From Powellomyces hirtus (Eukaryota; Chytridiomycota; Chytridiomycetes; Spizellomycetales; Powellomycetaceae): DNA of 64,000 bases. Positions 33,707-44,557 of this stretch are shown in pieces. The first letter of the stretch is position 1. Every line of letters starts with the position of its first letter. The stretch is taken from positions 124,001 to 188,000 of the forward strand of contig JAHLKG010000023.1 in assembly GCA_025526995.1 (NCBI GenBank), given 5' to 3'. The translations under genes were made by a program, and so were the position numbers. The notes under the pieces are model-generated. The model had not been told where the DNA came from and made no database searches. It was given only the letters and a program-made list of their open reading frames with translations.

Positions 33707-36217
33707 TTGGCCGCTGTGTCGGCCTCTTTTGGGGCTTGTTCTGGTCCCTCTTCCCTTGACAATGAAGGAACCCTCTGGCATCATCGTTTGGGCCATCCTG
33801 GCGCCCATAGCATGAAGAAACTCAGGCTCCCAAGGACCAAGGAAGTCTGCAAAGGTTGCGAGTTCGGTAAGCACAAGCGCTCACCATTCAATGGTACAAT
33901 GACACGGTCCAAGATGCCACTCGATCGCCTACACTTCGACCTAAACGGTCCGCACATACCCGCGGTTGGCGATGAGAAATATGCCCTCGTTGTGATTGAT
34001 GACTATTCACGCTTCACATGGATCTTCTTCCTGAAGACAAAGAGCAAATCTACTGCAAAATTGATTGAATTCATCAATTTCATTGGAAAACAGACCAACG
34101 AAAGGGTCAGACGACTTCATTCTGATCGAGGGGGGGAGTTTGTCAATCACGATCTGAAAGAATTCATTTCAAAAAGGGGCATCCTGTACGAACTCACCGC
34201 TGCAGATTCCCCACAGTCCAACAGTGTAGCTGAAAGGTTCAACCTCACCCTGTTGAACACCATTCGTTCATTGGAACACTCATACGGCATCCCAAAACAA
34301 CTCTGGACCGAGTTAGCAGCTACATCAGTCTACTTACGGAATCGCCATCCCCACAAGTCCAATAACAACATTTTGCCGTACAAACGGCTCAACAGCAAAA
34401 AGCCCTCACTTTCTCACCTTTGTGTGATTTGGGCCAATGGCTTCATGCATCTCGTCAAGAGAAAACAAGTCTCAAAGTTGGCACTGCGCACCACACATCT
34501 GAAACTCATTGGTTACAAATTTGATGGCACTTACCGCTGTTGGGATGACAACTGTCAAGAAATAGTCATTTCTTGCGATGTAACGTTCAACGAAACCGCA
34601 GCACTCGAACTAGCGAAAGACTACATCCCGCTCGAAGAACTCTACGAAGTCAAAGAGATTCTTGACTCACGTGATGGCCCGGAAGGCTCCGAATTCCTCT
34701 GCAAATGGCTAGGATTTGAAGACGAAGATAATACATGGGAACCGCTCAAAAATGTCAATCATTTGACGGTCTTCACCGACTACATCAACGAGAAGACGGC
34801 AATTGCTCTTTCGGCTGCAAGTACCGAAGAACCCCAAACCTACAAACAAGCGCTCTCATCAGACGACGCGCCGAAGTGGACCAAGGCCGTAAATGCCGAA
34901 TTGAAGTCCCTTCATACCAATGAAACATGGGAAGTCATTAACCCCAAATCCTTACCGCACAATCAACGGCCCATCCGCACCAAATGGGTATTCAAGATCA
35001 AGCGAGACCTGAATGGTCAACCCCAACGATACAAGGCCCGGCTTGTAGTGAAAGGCTTCGAACAACGCTACGGTATCGACTACAATGAAACCTACGCTCC
35101 GGTTGCCAAGATTGCTACCCAACGCGTCCTCCTCGCTCTCGCCGCCAGCCTAGGCTTGAAATGCCATCAAATGGATGTAGTAACCGCATTCCTGAATGGG
35201 ATTGTTACCAAGACCATCCTAATCTATGCCCCTGAAGGCTCTGGCTTTCCGCCCGGGACCATCCTTCGACTCCGAAAGGCCCTATACGGCCTGAAACAAG
35301 CCCCGCGTGAATGGTACTCCCTACTTCACAAGGAACTGACCTCCTTGGGATTCAAGCGCCTGGCAAATGACAATGCCGTTTACATCAGAACTCTACCTGA
35401 AAGTGACTCATCGCAGTACATCTCCGTCTACGTCGACGATCTCCTCATATTCGCAAAGACCGAATCGGAAATCTCATCAATCAAGACATCCCTGCACAAC
35501 GAGTTCAACATGACAGACCTAGGCGAAGTCAACCACTACCTTGGAATGAGAGTTCGACGCGATTACTCAAGGCACGTCATCTACCTCAATCAAGAGTCAT
35601 ATGTAAATGACATTCTCGAGCGCTTTGGTATGCAAGATTGCAAGCCCGTCAACACTCCGATGGACCAGACCAAGCTCGAACCCTACGAAGTCGAAAATAC
35701 AAAGACTTCACCAAACCCGCAAGAAGGAGAATATCACGAAATCGTTGGTTCTCTCATGTACCTGATGATATGCACGTGTCCTGACATCGCTGTCGCGGTC
35801 GGTATGCTTTCTTGCTTCGCAAGCAACCCTTCGCCTCAACATCTGCAAGCTGCAAAGTGTGTTCTCGCTACCTACGGGGAACATCAGATTACAGCCTCTG
35901 CATCGGCGGAAATAACGTTACCCTTCACGGCTACAGCGATGCCAATTGGGGAAACAATATCATTGATTGACGGTCAATCACTGGCTACCTTTTCTAAATT
36001 GGAAATGCGGGCCCCGTTACTTGGGCCTCGCAGCGCCAACCCACCGTTGCTCTCTCATCTACCGAAGCTGAATACATGGCACTGTCCTTCGCCACTCAAG
36101 AGACAATCTGGCTTTGCTCACTTCTGCAAGAACTCCAAATCCGTGAATATCTTGAAGAAAATTCTTGTCCCACAACAATCTACAAAGACAACCAATCATG
36201 CATCTTGTTGGCAATGA
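33707..36217 (+). pseudogene. Copia A Pol: integrase, chromodomain, RT, part of RNase H
   Basis: 836-codon frame. HHCC zinc-binding segment (LWHHRLGHPGAHSMKKL...CKGC) at about residues 26-48, integrase core with GPHIPAVGD..., VIDDYSRFTW and HSDRGGEF, then ERFNLTL. A chromodomain-like module at about 311-362 (LYEVKEILDSRDGPEGSEFL, CKWLGFEDEDNTWEP). RT begins near 410 (WVFKIKRDLNGQPQRYKARL), with HQMDVVTAFLNG, KALYGLKQAPREWY and the catalytic YVDD. A one-base deletion near 35865 (compare copy A6, KRVLRYLRGTSDY) shifts the frame, so the rest of RNase H (LSSTEAEYMALSF type) continues in another frame to 36470. An in-frame TGA at 36256 interrupts that continuation. Confidence 0.85.
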
Positions 36218-36498
36218 ACCCTATGCATCACGCCTATACCAAGCACATTGACATTTGACATCACTTCATCCATGATCACATCAATAACAACATTCATCTG
36301 GAGTACTTACCCACCGCTGAAATGGTCGTCAATTCCCTTACAGAGCCCTTACCGGCCCCGGCATTCAAATGCCATTGCGAAAGTATGTGCATCAAGCACT
36401 ACAATAACACCATCACACCAAGGACAAAAGCGTCCATGACGGAGCTCCCAAAAGAGTAAAATCCCCTCATTGCAGATCGATTGCTCGGACAGGGGGTG

Positions 36499-36865
36499 TA
36501 TTGGAATGTTGAGCCTTGCGTACTCAACGTTAGTCCCTACATTAGATCCTAACTTGGAATCTCCGGCTAGAACGCATGACCATCATACCGGTAACGCTAA
36601 GAGCTGAATTGAAGCACGTGTAGTCACGTGATTGGAGAAAAAGTAGATTATAACGATCAACAAGCAAAACATTACCAATAAGACTTGAGACATAATCATA
36701 CTCTCCCATACATTACATCTCCGTGCATCTGACAACACTACACCGTCATCTGCATAACAGAAGAGCTCTGTAAAACCCCCTTTACAAAGTATACTGGAGG
36801 CCTCATCGAATTTGGCCAATCCTCTGCAATTCCAATGAAGTACTGGAAGTGCCGATTCTCCAATA
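36499..36865 (+). repeat. Copia A 3' LTR (A3)
   Basis: 367 bp, begins TATTGGAATGTTGAG immediately after a purine-rich tract and ends GATTCTCCAATA. It contains the pair of CACGTG sites seen in other copies. Confidence 0.9.
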
Positions 36866-37284
36866 GCGACTTGCACCAGGGTTGCTTCACCGGCCCTATA
36901 TTCCCACGACCATGTCAACCATTGTTACCCTGCAGCCATCCGGCTTAGGCAAGCTTTGCGCCGCTGAAGAGATTCGAGCCTACAAGATAGTCGCTAATCT
37001 AAGGGGGGTGTAATGAGCCGTGGCTCGCCAACCTAAGCCTAGACACGCGTCGGGAAGAGCCCCGCACGAGATGGATGCTAGCGTCAGCACCCTGAAGGGT
37101 ACTAGACTTTAGACATGGCCACGGATGGCCATCACGTGACTGGGGCCGCTCCGCGGTCCAGAAGAAAAGTAGGAATACTCCGACAAGGGTGTAAAAAGGA
37201 CTTAGAGTAGAATCTTACAGTAGAATTAGACATAGGGAATTCCTGAGAAGACTACACTCTGGCAACGGACCTAGTATTATTACA
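36866..37284 (+). mobile_element. Family C LTR element: 3' internal end, PPT and LTR
   Basis: About 140 bp of unrecognised internal sequence leads to a purine tract (AAGGGGGGTG) and a 276-bp LTR (37009-37284) starting TGTAATGAGCC and ending TATTATTACA (inverted ends TGTAAT/ATTACA). It is inserted into copia A pol (A4). The remainder of the element is missing, cut by the A3 3' LTR. No coding part is left, so the superfamily is not assignable. Confidence 0.7.
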
Positions 37285-37910
37285 CATTTGGTGCAGATGG
37301 GCCATTGATTGTGCGGTAAGGATTTGGGGTTAATAACTTTCCATGTTTCATTGGTGTGAAGGGACTTCATCTCAGCATTTATGGCCTCGGTCCACTTTGG
37401 CACGTCATCTGATGAGAGCGCTTGTTTGTAGGTTTGGGGCTTTTTGGTACTTGCAGCCGAAAGAGCAATTGCCATCTTCTGGTTCATGTAGTCTGCAAAG
37501 ACTATCAAATGATTTACATTTTCAATCGGTTCCCATGTTATATCTTTGTCTTTGAATCCCAGCCGTTTGCAGAGGAATTTAGGGCCCTCCAGGCCATCAC
37601 ATGAGTCAAAAATCTCTTCAACTTCGTAGAGTTCTTTGGCCAAGGTGTAGTCTTTCACAACTTCGAGTGCTGAGGTTTCATTGAACGTTACATTGCGGGA
37701 AATGACTATTTCTTGATTGTTGTCATCCCAACAGCAGTAAGTGCCATCAAATTTGTAACCAATGAGTTTCAGATGTGTGGTGCGCAGTGCCAACTTTGAG
37801 ACTTGTTTTCTCTTGACGAGATGCACAAGGGCATTGGCCCAAATCACGCAAAGGTGAGAAAAGTGAGGGCTCTTTGCCATTAAGCCGTTTGTACGGTGAG
37901 ATGTTGTCAT
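37285..37910 (-). pseudogene. Copia A Pol fragment (integrase end, chromodomain, RT start)
   Basis: Open frame with FSHLCVIWANALVHLVKRKQ, then chromodomain-like LYEVEEIFDSCDGLEGPKFL and CKRLGFKDKDITWEP, and KSLPHNQWPICTKCV where RT should start. It runs out into the family C LTR. Nearly identical to 49519-50144. Confidence 0.8.
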
Positions 37911-39278
37911 TGGACTTGTGGGGGATGTGATTCTGTAAGTAGACTGATGTAGCTGCTAACTCGGTCCAGAGTTGTGTCGGGATGCTGTATAAGTGTTCCA
38001 ATGAACAAATGGTGTGGAACAGGGTGAGGTTGAACCTCTCTGCTACACTGTTGAACTGTGGGGAATCTGCAGCAGTGAGCTTGTGCAGGATGCCTTTTTC
38101 GGAAATGAATTCTTTCAGATCGTGATTGAGAAACTCCCCCCCATCCCCCCCCCCCTCCCGATCAGAAAGAAGTCATCTGACCCATTTGTTGTTCTGATTT
38201 TTGATGAAGTTGATGAGTTCAATCAACTTTACAGTGGATTCGCTCTTTGCCTTCAAGAAGAAGATCCATTTGAAGTGTGAATAGTCATCGATCACGACAA
38301 GGGCATATTTCTCATTGCCAACCGCAGGTGTGCGGACCGTTTAGATCGAAATGTAGGCAATCGAGTGGCGTCTTGGACTGTGTTATTGTACCATTGAATG
38401 GTGAGCGCTTGTGCTTACCAAACTCGCAACCTTTGCAGACTTCCTTGGTCATTGGGAGCCTGAGTTTTCTCATGCTATGGGCCCCAGGATGGCCCAAACG
38501 GTGATGCCAGAGGGTTCCTTCATTGACAAGGGAAGAGGGACCAGAACAAGCCCCAGAAGAGGCCGACAAAGCGGCCAATGCCGCAACAGAAGCGGCTGGG
38601 GGTACGGCCTCCAGAGCAGGAGGCGGGCCCGCACGCTACACAACCATTGGCTGGTGCTGACGTTCCCTGATGGGGCTGACCAGCCTTAATTAGTGGTGGT
38701 CAGCCCCGACACTGAAATGGTTGGGTGTGGTAAGGATGTGGCTGTGGCTGTGACTTGAATCGATGTATCAGATGCCTTTGTTGTTACATTGGTAAGGACG
38801 TGGCTTTGGCTGTGGCTTGAATCGATGTAACGGACGCCTTTGTTGTTACATTGCACGCTTTTCTCCATTTTGTTGATTTGATAGATGTATTTTCCGACGC
38901 TTGTGTTGGTGAGCTTGACGCATTTGTCCTTGAGCAAGTTTGGGTGACAAAAGGCATTGGAGTTGGTGAGATGTAATAAATTCCTTGAACGAGAGGTATG
39001 GTGATGTCATTCGCAGTACTGTTGGAGTCTGGAATGACAACGCTCTCATCTTCAAACGTAACTCTCTTTCCATCTTTGGCGAGTGCGGAGACCAAGGTGA
39101 GAGTTTTGGCAAGTTTCGGGACGTAAAGAACATCAGTGAGAGATACATCTCCATCTGAAAGCTTCAAGATAGCGTTCCCATTGGCTTCGGCATCGAGAAA
39201 AGCGTTATTTCCAAATCTGAGATGCATTTAATGCTCTTTGTAGGATTTGAGAATGGGAATGTCATTTGTCATTTGCTG

Positions 39279-40647
39279 TTAGCAGCCCGAATCCAGGTAT
39301 GCCAATGTGGTGGCATTGTGCGCTTCTGCAATGTTAGCATTTGCAGCGGGTTTCAAGGCTTCAACAGCCTTGGGCTTGAGGGGACAATTGAATGGGGTAT
39401 GTTCATTCGAATTGCATAACCAACAGGGGAAGTTCTGTCTCTTCTTCGAGTCTGTGGTCTTCTTCGCATCGGTCTTCTTGTGACTTGAGCCGTCTTTCTT
39501 TGAAGATTGGGCTTCGAGCGCAATGTTTTCACTCTTCTTGGCGAAACGGTTGTTTTGGTTACTCTTGTTACTTCCATTGTCCAAACGTTTGGCGGCCGCT
39601 TGTAGGCCTTTGAGATCTTTGAAACTTTGGGTTCTGACGAGCTCCGCTTGATGTTCGTTCATGCCTCGAAGGTAGAACCATTTGTAGACTAGAAACGGGA
39701 TGTCCGAGACGAGTTGACTGGTAATCTTTGTGAACGAGGTATTGTACTGTGAGATGGTATGGCTTCCTTGTCGCAACCTTTCTAGTTGAGTGAGTAGGAC
39801 TTCCTTGTGATCAGTCTGTTGATAGTGCCAGAGGAATGGTCGCTTGAAAGTTTGCCAATTTGTGATGGGGTCAGCATTCCCCTTTTCAGCCTCTTTGCAG
39901 TAGTTTTGATACCATTGTTTCGTATCGCCAGAGAGCTTGCTGAAGATGAGTGCGAGTTGTTCTTCTCCAGGTACAAATTTGAGGTGAAAGACCACATCAA
40001 CCTGATCAACAAAATTGACAAGTTTTGAGACATTTCCTGTTCCATCGAATGTGATGACTGCATTGGTCGCTGATTCAAAGAATTGGAATGATGTGCGCTG
40101 GGCTTCATGGTCCTTGCTCCCGTAGTGCTTTCCGTTGGGAAAGACAAACAAAGGTGAGGGCCAACTGGGGCTTCAACTTTGCCATGAGTAATGTGTTGAC
40201 GTAGGGAAGGGTACTCAGGGCCCGCTTTTGAGCTTCTCATGGGTGAAGCAGGTAGAGTGTAGCCGCCAATGTGAGTATTTCCATTTTTGAACTTTTTGTA
40301 TTGATGGGAAGGTGATGTAGCGAGAGGATTTGACTTAGTCAAGAGAGTCTTCTCCAATCTCTCCATGCAATGGTCAAACTTTTTGTCAATTTCCAACTTG
40401 AACCTCTCTGCAGAAGGTGCATAACAATGTCAGTCTTGGGTCCGGTCAGTTCTGGCGCTGGTACTGCATGAATTTCTCCAGGATTCATCTCATCCACACT
40501 GGCATCCGCATCGTGGGAATCATGGTAGATTGAGGCATTGATGTTAACGTCTCCTTCAGCGTCAGGACCCTGTTTGGCTTCTTGTATGGCTTGACTGGCT
40601 TGCTGGTGGGTCTGCACTCCTTGAATGGGAGATCTTGCAGTAGGCAT
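39279..40647 (-). pseudogene. Copia A gag-protease fragments (A4)
   Basis: Three overlapping frames together give a Gag of the family: N-terminal MPTARSPIQ..., central QLTLVFHL/WYQNYCKEAE-like retro-Gag region, zinc knuckle CWLCNSNEHTPFNC (Cx2Cx4Hx4C), and AYLDSGC. The Asp-Ser-Gly-Cys form of the protease site is shared by the A copies and differs from the Asp-Ser-Gly-Ala common in copia. Confidence 0.8.
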
Positions 40648-40764
40648 CTTGACAGTGTGCTCGGTACTTTCTTGGCACTTGAATTCAATGGAATACTGGT
40701 AGTTTCAGGGTTTTATGAGGGGAGAATAAATCGAATTCGACCGGTGTTCTCAGGGCTCATAACG

Positions 40765-41127
40765 TATTGGAGATCTCAGCAGATCCAGTACTTTATCGGA
40801 AATGCAGAGGTATGGCAAATTCAATGGAGCCTCCGGTAAACTTTGTAAAGGGGTTACAGAGCTCCTTGTGATGCAGATGACGGAGTATTGTTGTCAGATG
40901 CATGCAGATGTAATGTATGGGAGAGTATGATTATGTCTCAGGTCTTATTGGTAATGTTTTGCTTGTTGATCGTTATCATCTAGTTTTTCTCCAATCACAT
41001 GATCACATGTGATCCAATTCAGCTCTGAGCATTACCGGTTTCACGGTCACGTGTTCTAGCCGCAGATTCCAAATTAGCATCTAATGTAGGGACTAACATT
41101 GAGTATGCAAGGGTCAACATTCCAATA
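40765..41127 (-). repeat. Copia A 5' LTR (A4)
   Basis: 363 bp, right end ...TCAACATTCCAATA, left end TATTGGAGATCTC next to the PBS complement (CTCAGGGCTCATAAC). Confidence 0.88.
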
Positions 41128-41698
41128 TATTGAAAGCGTCAATAGAAAGTTCCAATTTACAAATGTGAAGAGAAGAAAAAAGGAGGTAAGGTGCAGAAGT
41201 TTTTGATTTCTTAAGGGGCAAGGCAAACGCACGTGTGGATTGTTCTGGTTGGGGAAAGAGGAGGATCTTTTCACTTCCCTTATATAGAAAAATGGGTTTC
41301 TAACTATAGTACCGTGGAGATGATCTCTTGGCAGTCATGAAACTGTGGGGTAGTTTTGGGGGTTGCTTATAAGCGATTACGGTTATTGCTTATGAGGCGC
41401 GTCTGCCTTGATGTAGAACATGGCTTTTTACTAGCTGAAGAAGATGTGTATGTATATGTGCCTTTATGGCCATCTCACACAGTACATAGTCCAAAGGCCA
41501 TGATCATGTATTTGGAAAGACCAAAACGAGTCTGAATAGCCATCTTTTCATGGTCTTCAGGTCCAATCCTGAGGCAATGATATGTGTCTTTGATCTATGA
41601 CCAAGAGGACTCATTTGCCTAGAATGCGATCGCGCATTTCTTGTAAATTTGGTAAGAGCATTCAATTGCATTTGTTCACTGAATTAACACCTCAATAA
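41128..41698. other. Unassigned sequence between copia A4 and gypsy fragment
   Basis: No gene or known repeat seen. Could be the remaining part of the gypsy element or old intergenic DNA. Confidence 0.3.
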
Positions 41699-42500
41699 TC
41701 ACAACAGACTCGAAGACCTCAATTTTTTAGCGGCAAAAACAACGGAAGCACCCCAAGGTGATTTGGAGTGTTGGATCCATCCTTTCTTCAGCAGGTGGTC
41801 CAATTTAGTGCGCAATTCCTTCAAATGATCTTGAGATAAAGGGCGTAATTGTTGAAACACCGGTTGTGCATTTGGTAAGAGATTGATATGGAAGTTACTG
41901 TTGCCCCAATCTGGTGGTAGATGTGCGGGTTCAGTGAATAAGGTATCTCGGAATTTCGACATAACTTCATCAAGGAAAGTTGGCCACAATGTAGAAGTGG
42001 TGTTATTATTAACAGAAGAACATGAGCGGACATGGATCACAAAGGCCTTGAGGAATTTGTTTCGGATGAGTTCCTTATTAAACCCTTTGGTCATAATGGA
42101 AGAGATGCCTTGATATGGTTGCTGACAATGACAATCTTGTTTAGGGTTGATATGTTTGAATGGGTACACAGAGACACGACAAACAAAAGAATCCGGTTCT
42201 TCATCAAAATGATAGTCTCAAAGTGTGATGATCTTGAAGTCTTGCCCGTTCATCTTGAATTGTATACAATGAGGACAGACAGACGTTGTGACATAATGAC
42301 TGCCAATGGCTTCAAAGAAGGGAAGACCCAAAATACAAGTGAGGCCCACAGGAGCAATTTTGAACTTGAAGGTAGCAATTCATTTGAATGTATCAGTATT
42401 TGCATTGAAAGCATGCGCTGGTTGCTCTGTGGTTTTATTGATTGTCCACATATCTTCTTTGGCAGCTGTATGGACTTGGTAAGGTTTAAGTAACGGGGAA
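41699..42500 (-). pseudogene. Ty3/gypsy protease-RT junction fragment
   Basis: On the minus strand, ILGLPFFEAIGSHY (retropepsin end) is followed after an in-frame TGA by a linker and then FRDTLFTEPAHLPPD, INLLPNAQPVFQQLRPL, LRTKLDHLLKKGWIQHSKSP and WGASVVFAAKK. These are the region just before and at the start of a gypsy reverse transcriptase. Both ends are truncated; nothing of the RT palm remains. Confidence 0.65.
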
Positions 42501-42581
42501 GTTGAAAGCTTCATGTCAGGAACAAAACAAGGTTGCATCACCATGGTATTGCAGTTTGTATCTAGTGGGGCAGGGATAACC

Positions 42582-43953
42582 TATTGGAATGTTGAGTCTT
42601 GCAAACTCAATGCTGGCCCTTACATTAGATCCTAACTTGCATCTTGTTGGCAATGAATCCCATGCATCACGCCAGTACCAAGCACATCCACATTCAACAT
42701 CACTTCATCTGTGATCACATTGACATGGAGATTCATCTGGAGCACTTACCTACCGCTGAAATGGTCGTCGACTCACTTACAAAGCCCTTACCAGCCCCGG
42801 CATTCAAATACCATTGCAAAAGTATGTGCATCAAACACTACGATAACACCATCACACCAATGACAAAAGCGTCCATGACGGAGCTCCTGAATGAGTAAAA
42901 TCCCTTCATTGTGGATCGATTGCTCGGAGAGGGGGTGTATTGGAATGTTGACCCTTGCATACTCAATGTTAGTCCCTACATTAGATGCTAATTTGGAATC
43001 TGCGGCTAGAACACGTGACCGTGAAACCGGTAATGCTCAGAGCTGAATTGGATCACGTGTGATCATGTGATTGGAGAAAAACTAGATGATAACGATCAAC
43101 AAGCAAAACATTACCAATAAGACCTGAGACATAATCATACTCTCCCATACATTACATCTGCATGCATCTGACAACAATACACCGTCATCTGCATCACAGA
43201 AGAGCTCTGTAACCCCTTTACAAAGTTTACCAGAGGCTGCATTGAATTTGCCATACCTCTGCATTTCCGATAAAGTACTGGATTTGCTGAGATCTCCAAT
43301 AGGTTATGAGCCCTGAGAACACCGGTCGAATTCGATTTTTTCTCCCTTCATAAAACCTGAAAACTACCAGTCTTCCATTGAATTCAAGTGCCAAGAAAGT
43401 ACCGAGCACACTGCCAAGATGCCCATTGCAAGATCTCCCATTCAAGGAGTGCAGACCCGCCAACAAGCCTGTCAAGCCATACAAGATACCAAAAAGGGTC
43501 CTGACGCTGAAGGAGACATTAACATCAATGCCTCAATCTACCATGATTCCCACAGTGCAGATGCCAATGTGGATGAGATGAATCCTGGAGAAATTTGTGC
43601 AGAACCGGCAACAGAACTGACTGGACCGCAGACCAACATTGTCATGCACCTTCTGCAGAGGTTCAAGATGGAAATGGACGAAACGTTTGACCATTGGATG
43701 GAGAGGTTGGAGAAGACTCTCTTGACTAAGTCAAATCCTTTCGCTACATCACCCTCCCATCAATCTGAAAGGTTTAAAATACTCACATCAGCGCTTACAC
43801 TCTACCCGCTTCACCGATAAGAAGCCCAAAAGTGGGCCATGAACCCTTTTGCACCACAACACAGCAGAGTTGAAGCCTGAGTTGCCCCTCACTTTTGTCC
43901 GCCTTCTCCAACAGAGAGCACTGCAACTACAAGGAGCCAAGAAAGCAAAGACC
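42582..43953 (+). mobile_element. Copia A rearranged copy: LTR stub, pol tail, LTR, PBS, gag start
   Basis: 57 bp of LTR start (42582-42638) is fused to the last part of RNase H (42639-42898; LLAMNPMHHASTKHIHIQ). Then come a polypurine tract, a complete LTR (42938-43301), the PBS GGTTATGAGCCCTGAG (43302) and gag from 43419 (MPIARSPIQGVQTRQQ). The LTR is thus shared by an upstream pol tail and a downstream gag, as in a tandem array made by LTR recombination. Gag is cut at 43953 by copia B. Where A3 and A6 have TGA in RNase H, this copy has CAA. Confidence 0.8.
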
Positions 43954-44550
43954 TGTTGAGACGTCTTGACATCTACAAACAGGAACTCAGCATACCAGAT
44001 ATGTAGCTAGGTCTTTGTCAAGACTTGCAGAGGGTCTGAAGGTGCTTCCCAATGTAGGGAAGGTCACCTGTAGCGTTTGGCAGAGTGTTCTAGACAAGTA
44101 GAGTGTGTTGGACTGTTATTGTATTGGTTGGGGATGCCCAGAGGGCGTCCTTTTATAACAATTTGGATCATAGTACATGTGTAGTGACAATCTAACTGTG
44201 CCCTAGCTTGGCCAAGACGGCCCTAACTAACACTGTGGTGATATTTGCAAACTAAAAATGTGGATAATTCCAAGATTCATAATAGCAGCACGGAAAGCAC
44301 CAGTATCAGCCCCTAAATCGTGTAAAACACCTTCCCTTAATTGGGTGGGGGCCTGGCCTAGTATTGTTCCCAATCACAGGGTGTCTTTTTGCCTTTTCTT
44401 GGCGCTTATATCAGCGCTCCAGACGTGTTCTAGGCCTTCCCAGGCCCTCTCCAGCTATTCTGGATCCTTCTAGACCATTCTAGACACAAGTGGATGTCCT
44501 CCCACATGTCCTGTGTGCTCTAAGTCCTCCCAGAGAGGTAGATTTCAACA
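43954..44550 (-). repeat. Copia B 3' LTR with extra segment
   Basis: 597 bp, reading TGTTGAAATCTACC...CTCAACA on the minus strand. A TATA-like TTATAAAAGG (minus strand, near 44155) is present. Positions of about 44225-44350 have no counterpart in the 5' LTR or in copy B2. Confidence 0.8.
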
Positions 44551-44557
44551 CTCCCAC

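Larger units (their letters stand above)
33199..36865 (+). mobile_element. Copia A copy A3: 5'-truncated, pol plus 3' LTR
   Basis: Begins abruptly inside the protease region, right at the LTR end of A2. It continues through integrase, chromodomain, RT and RNase H, then the polypurine tract (CGGACAGGGGGTG, ending 36498) and 3' LTR 36499-36865 ending TCTCCAATA. No 5' LTR of its own is present. Confidence 0.88.
37285..41127 (-). mobile_element. Copia A copy A4: 5' LTR, gag, protease, integrase, RT start
   Basis: Minus-strand copy. LTR 41127-40765; PBS; gag pieces from 40647 (MPTARSPIQGVQTHQQ) to 39279 with the zinc knuckle CWLCNSNEHTPFNC and protease motif YLDSGC; protease/linker 39227-38784; integrase 38578-38312 and 38001-37747; chromodomain plus the very start of RT 37910-37285. 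At least four frame changes. The 3' end is lost at the family C LTR. A cytosine run at about 38136-38158 disrupts the integrase GGE motif. Confidence 0.85.
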
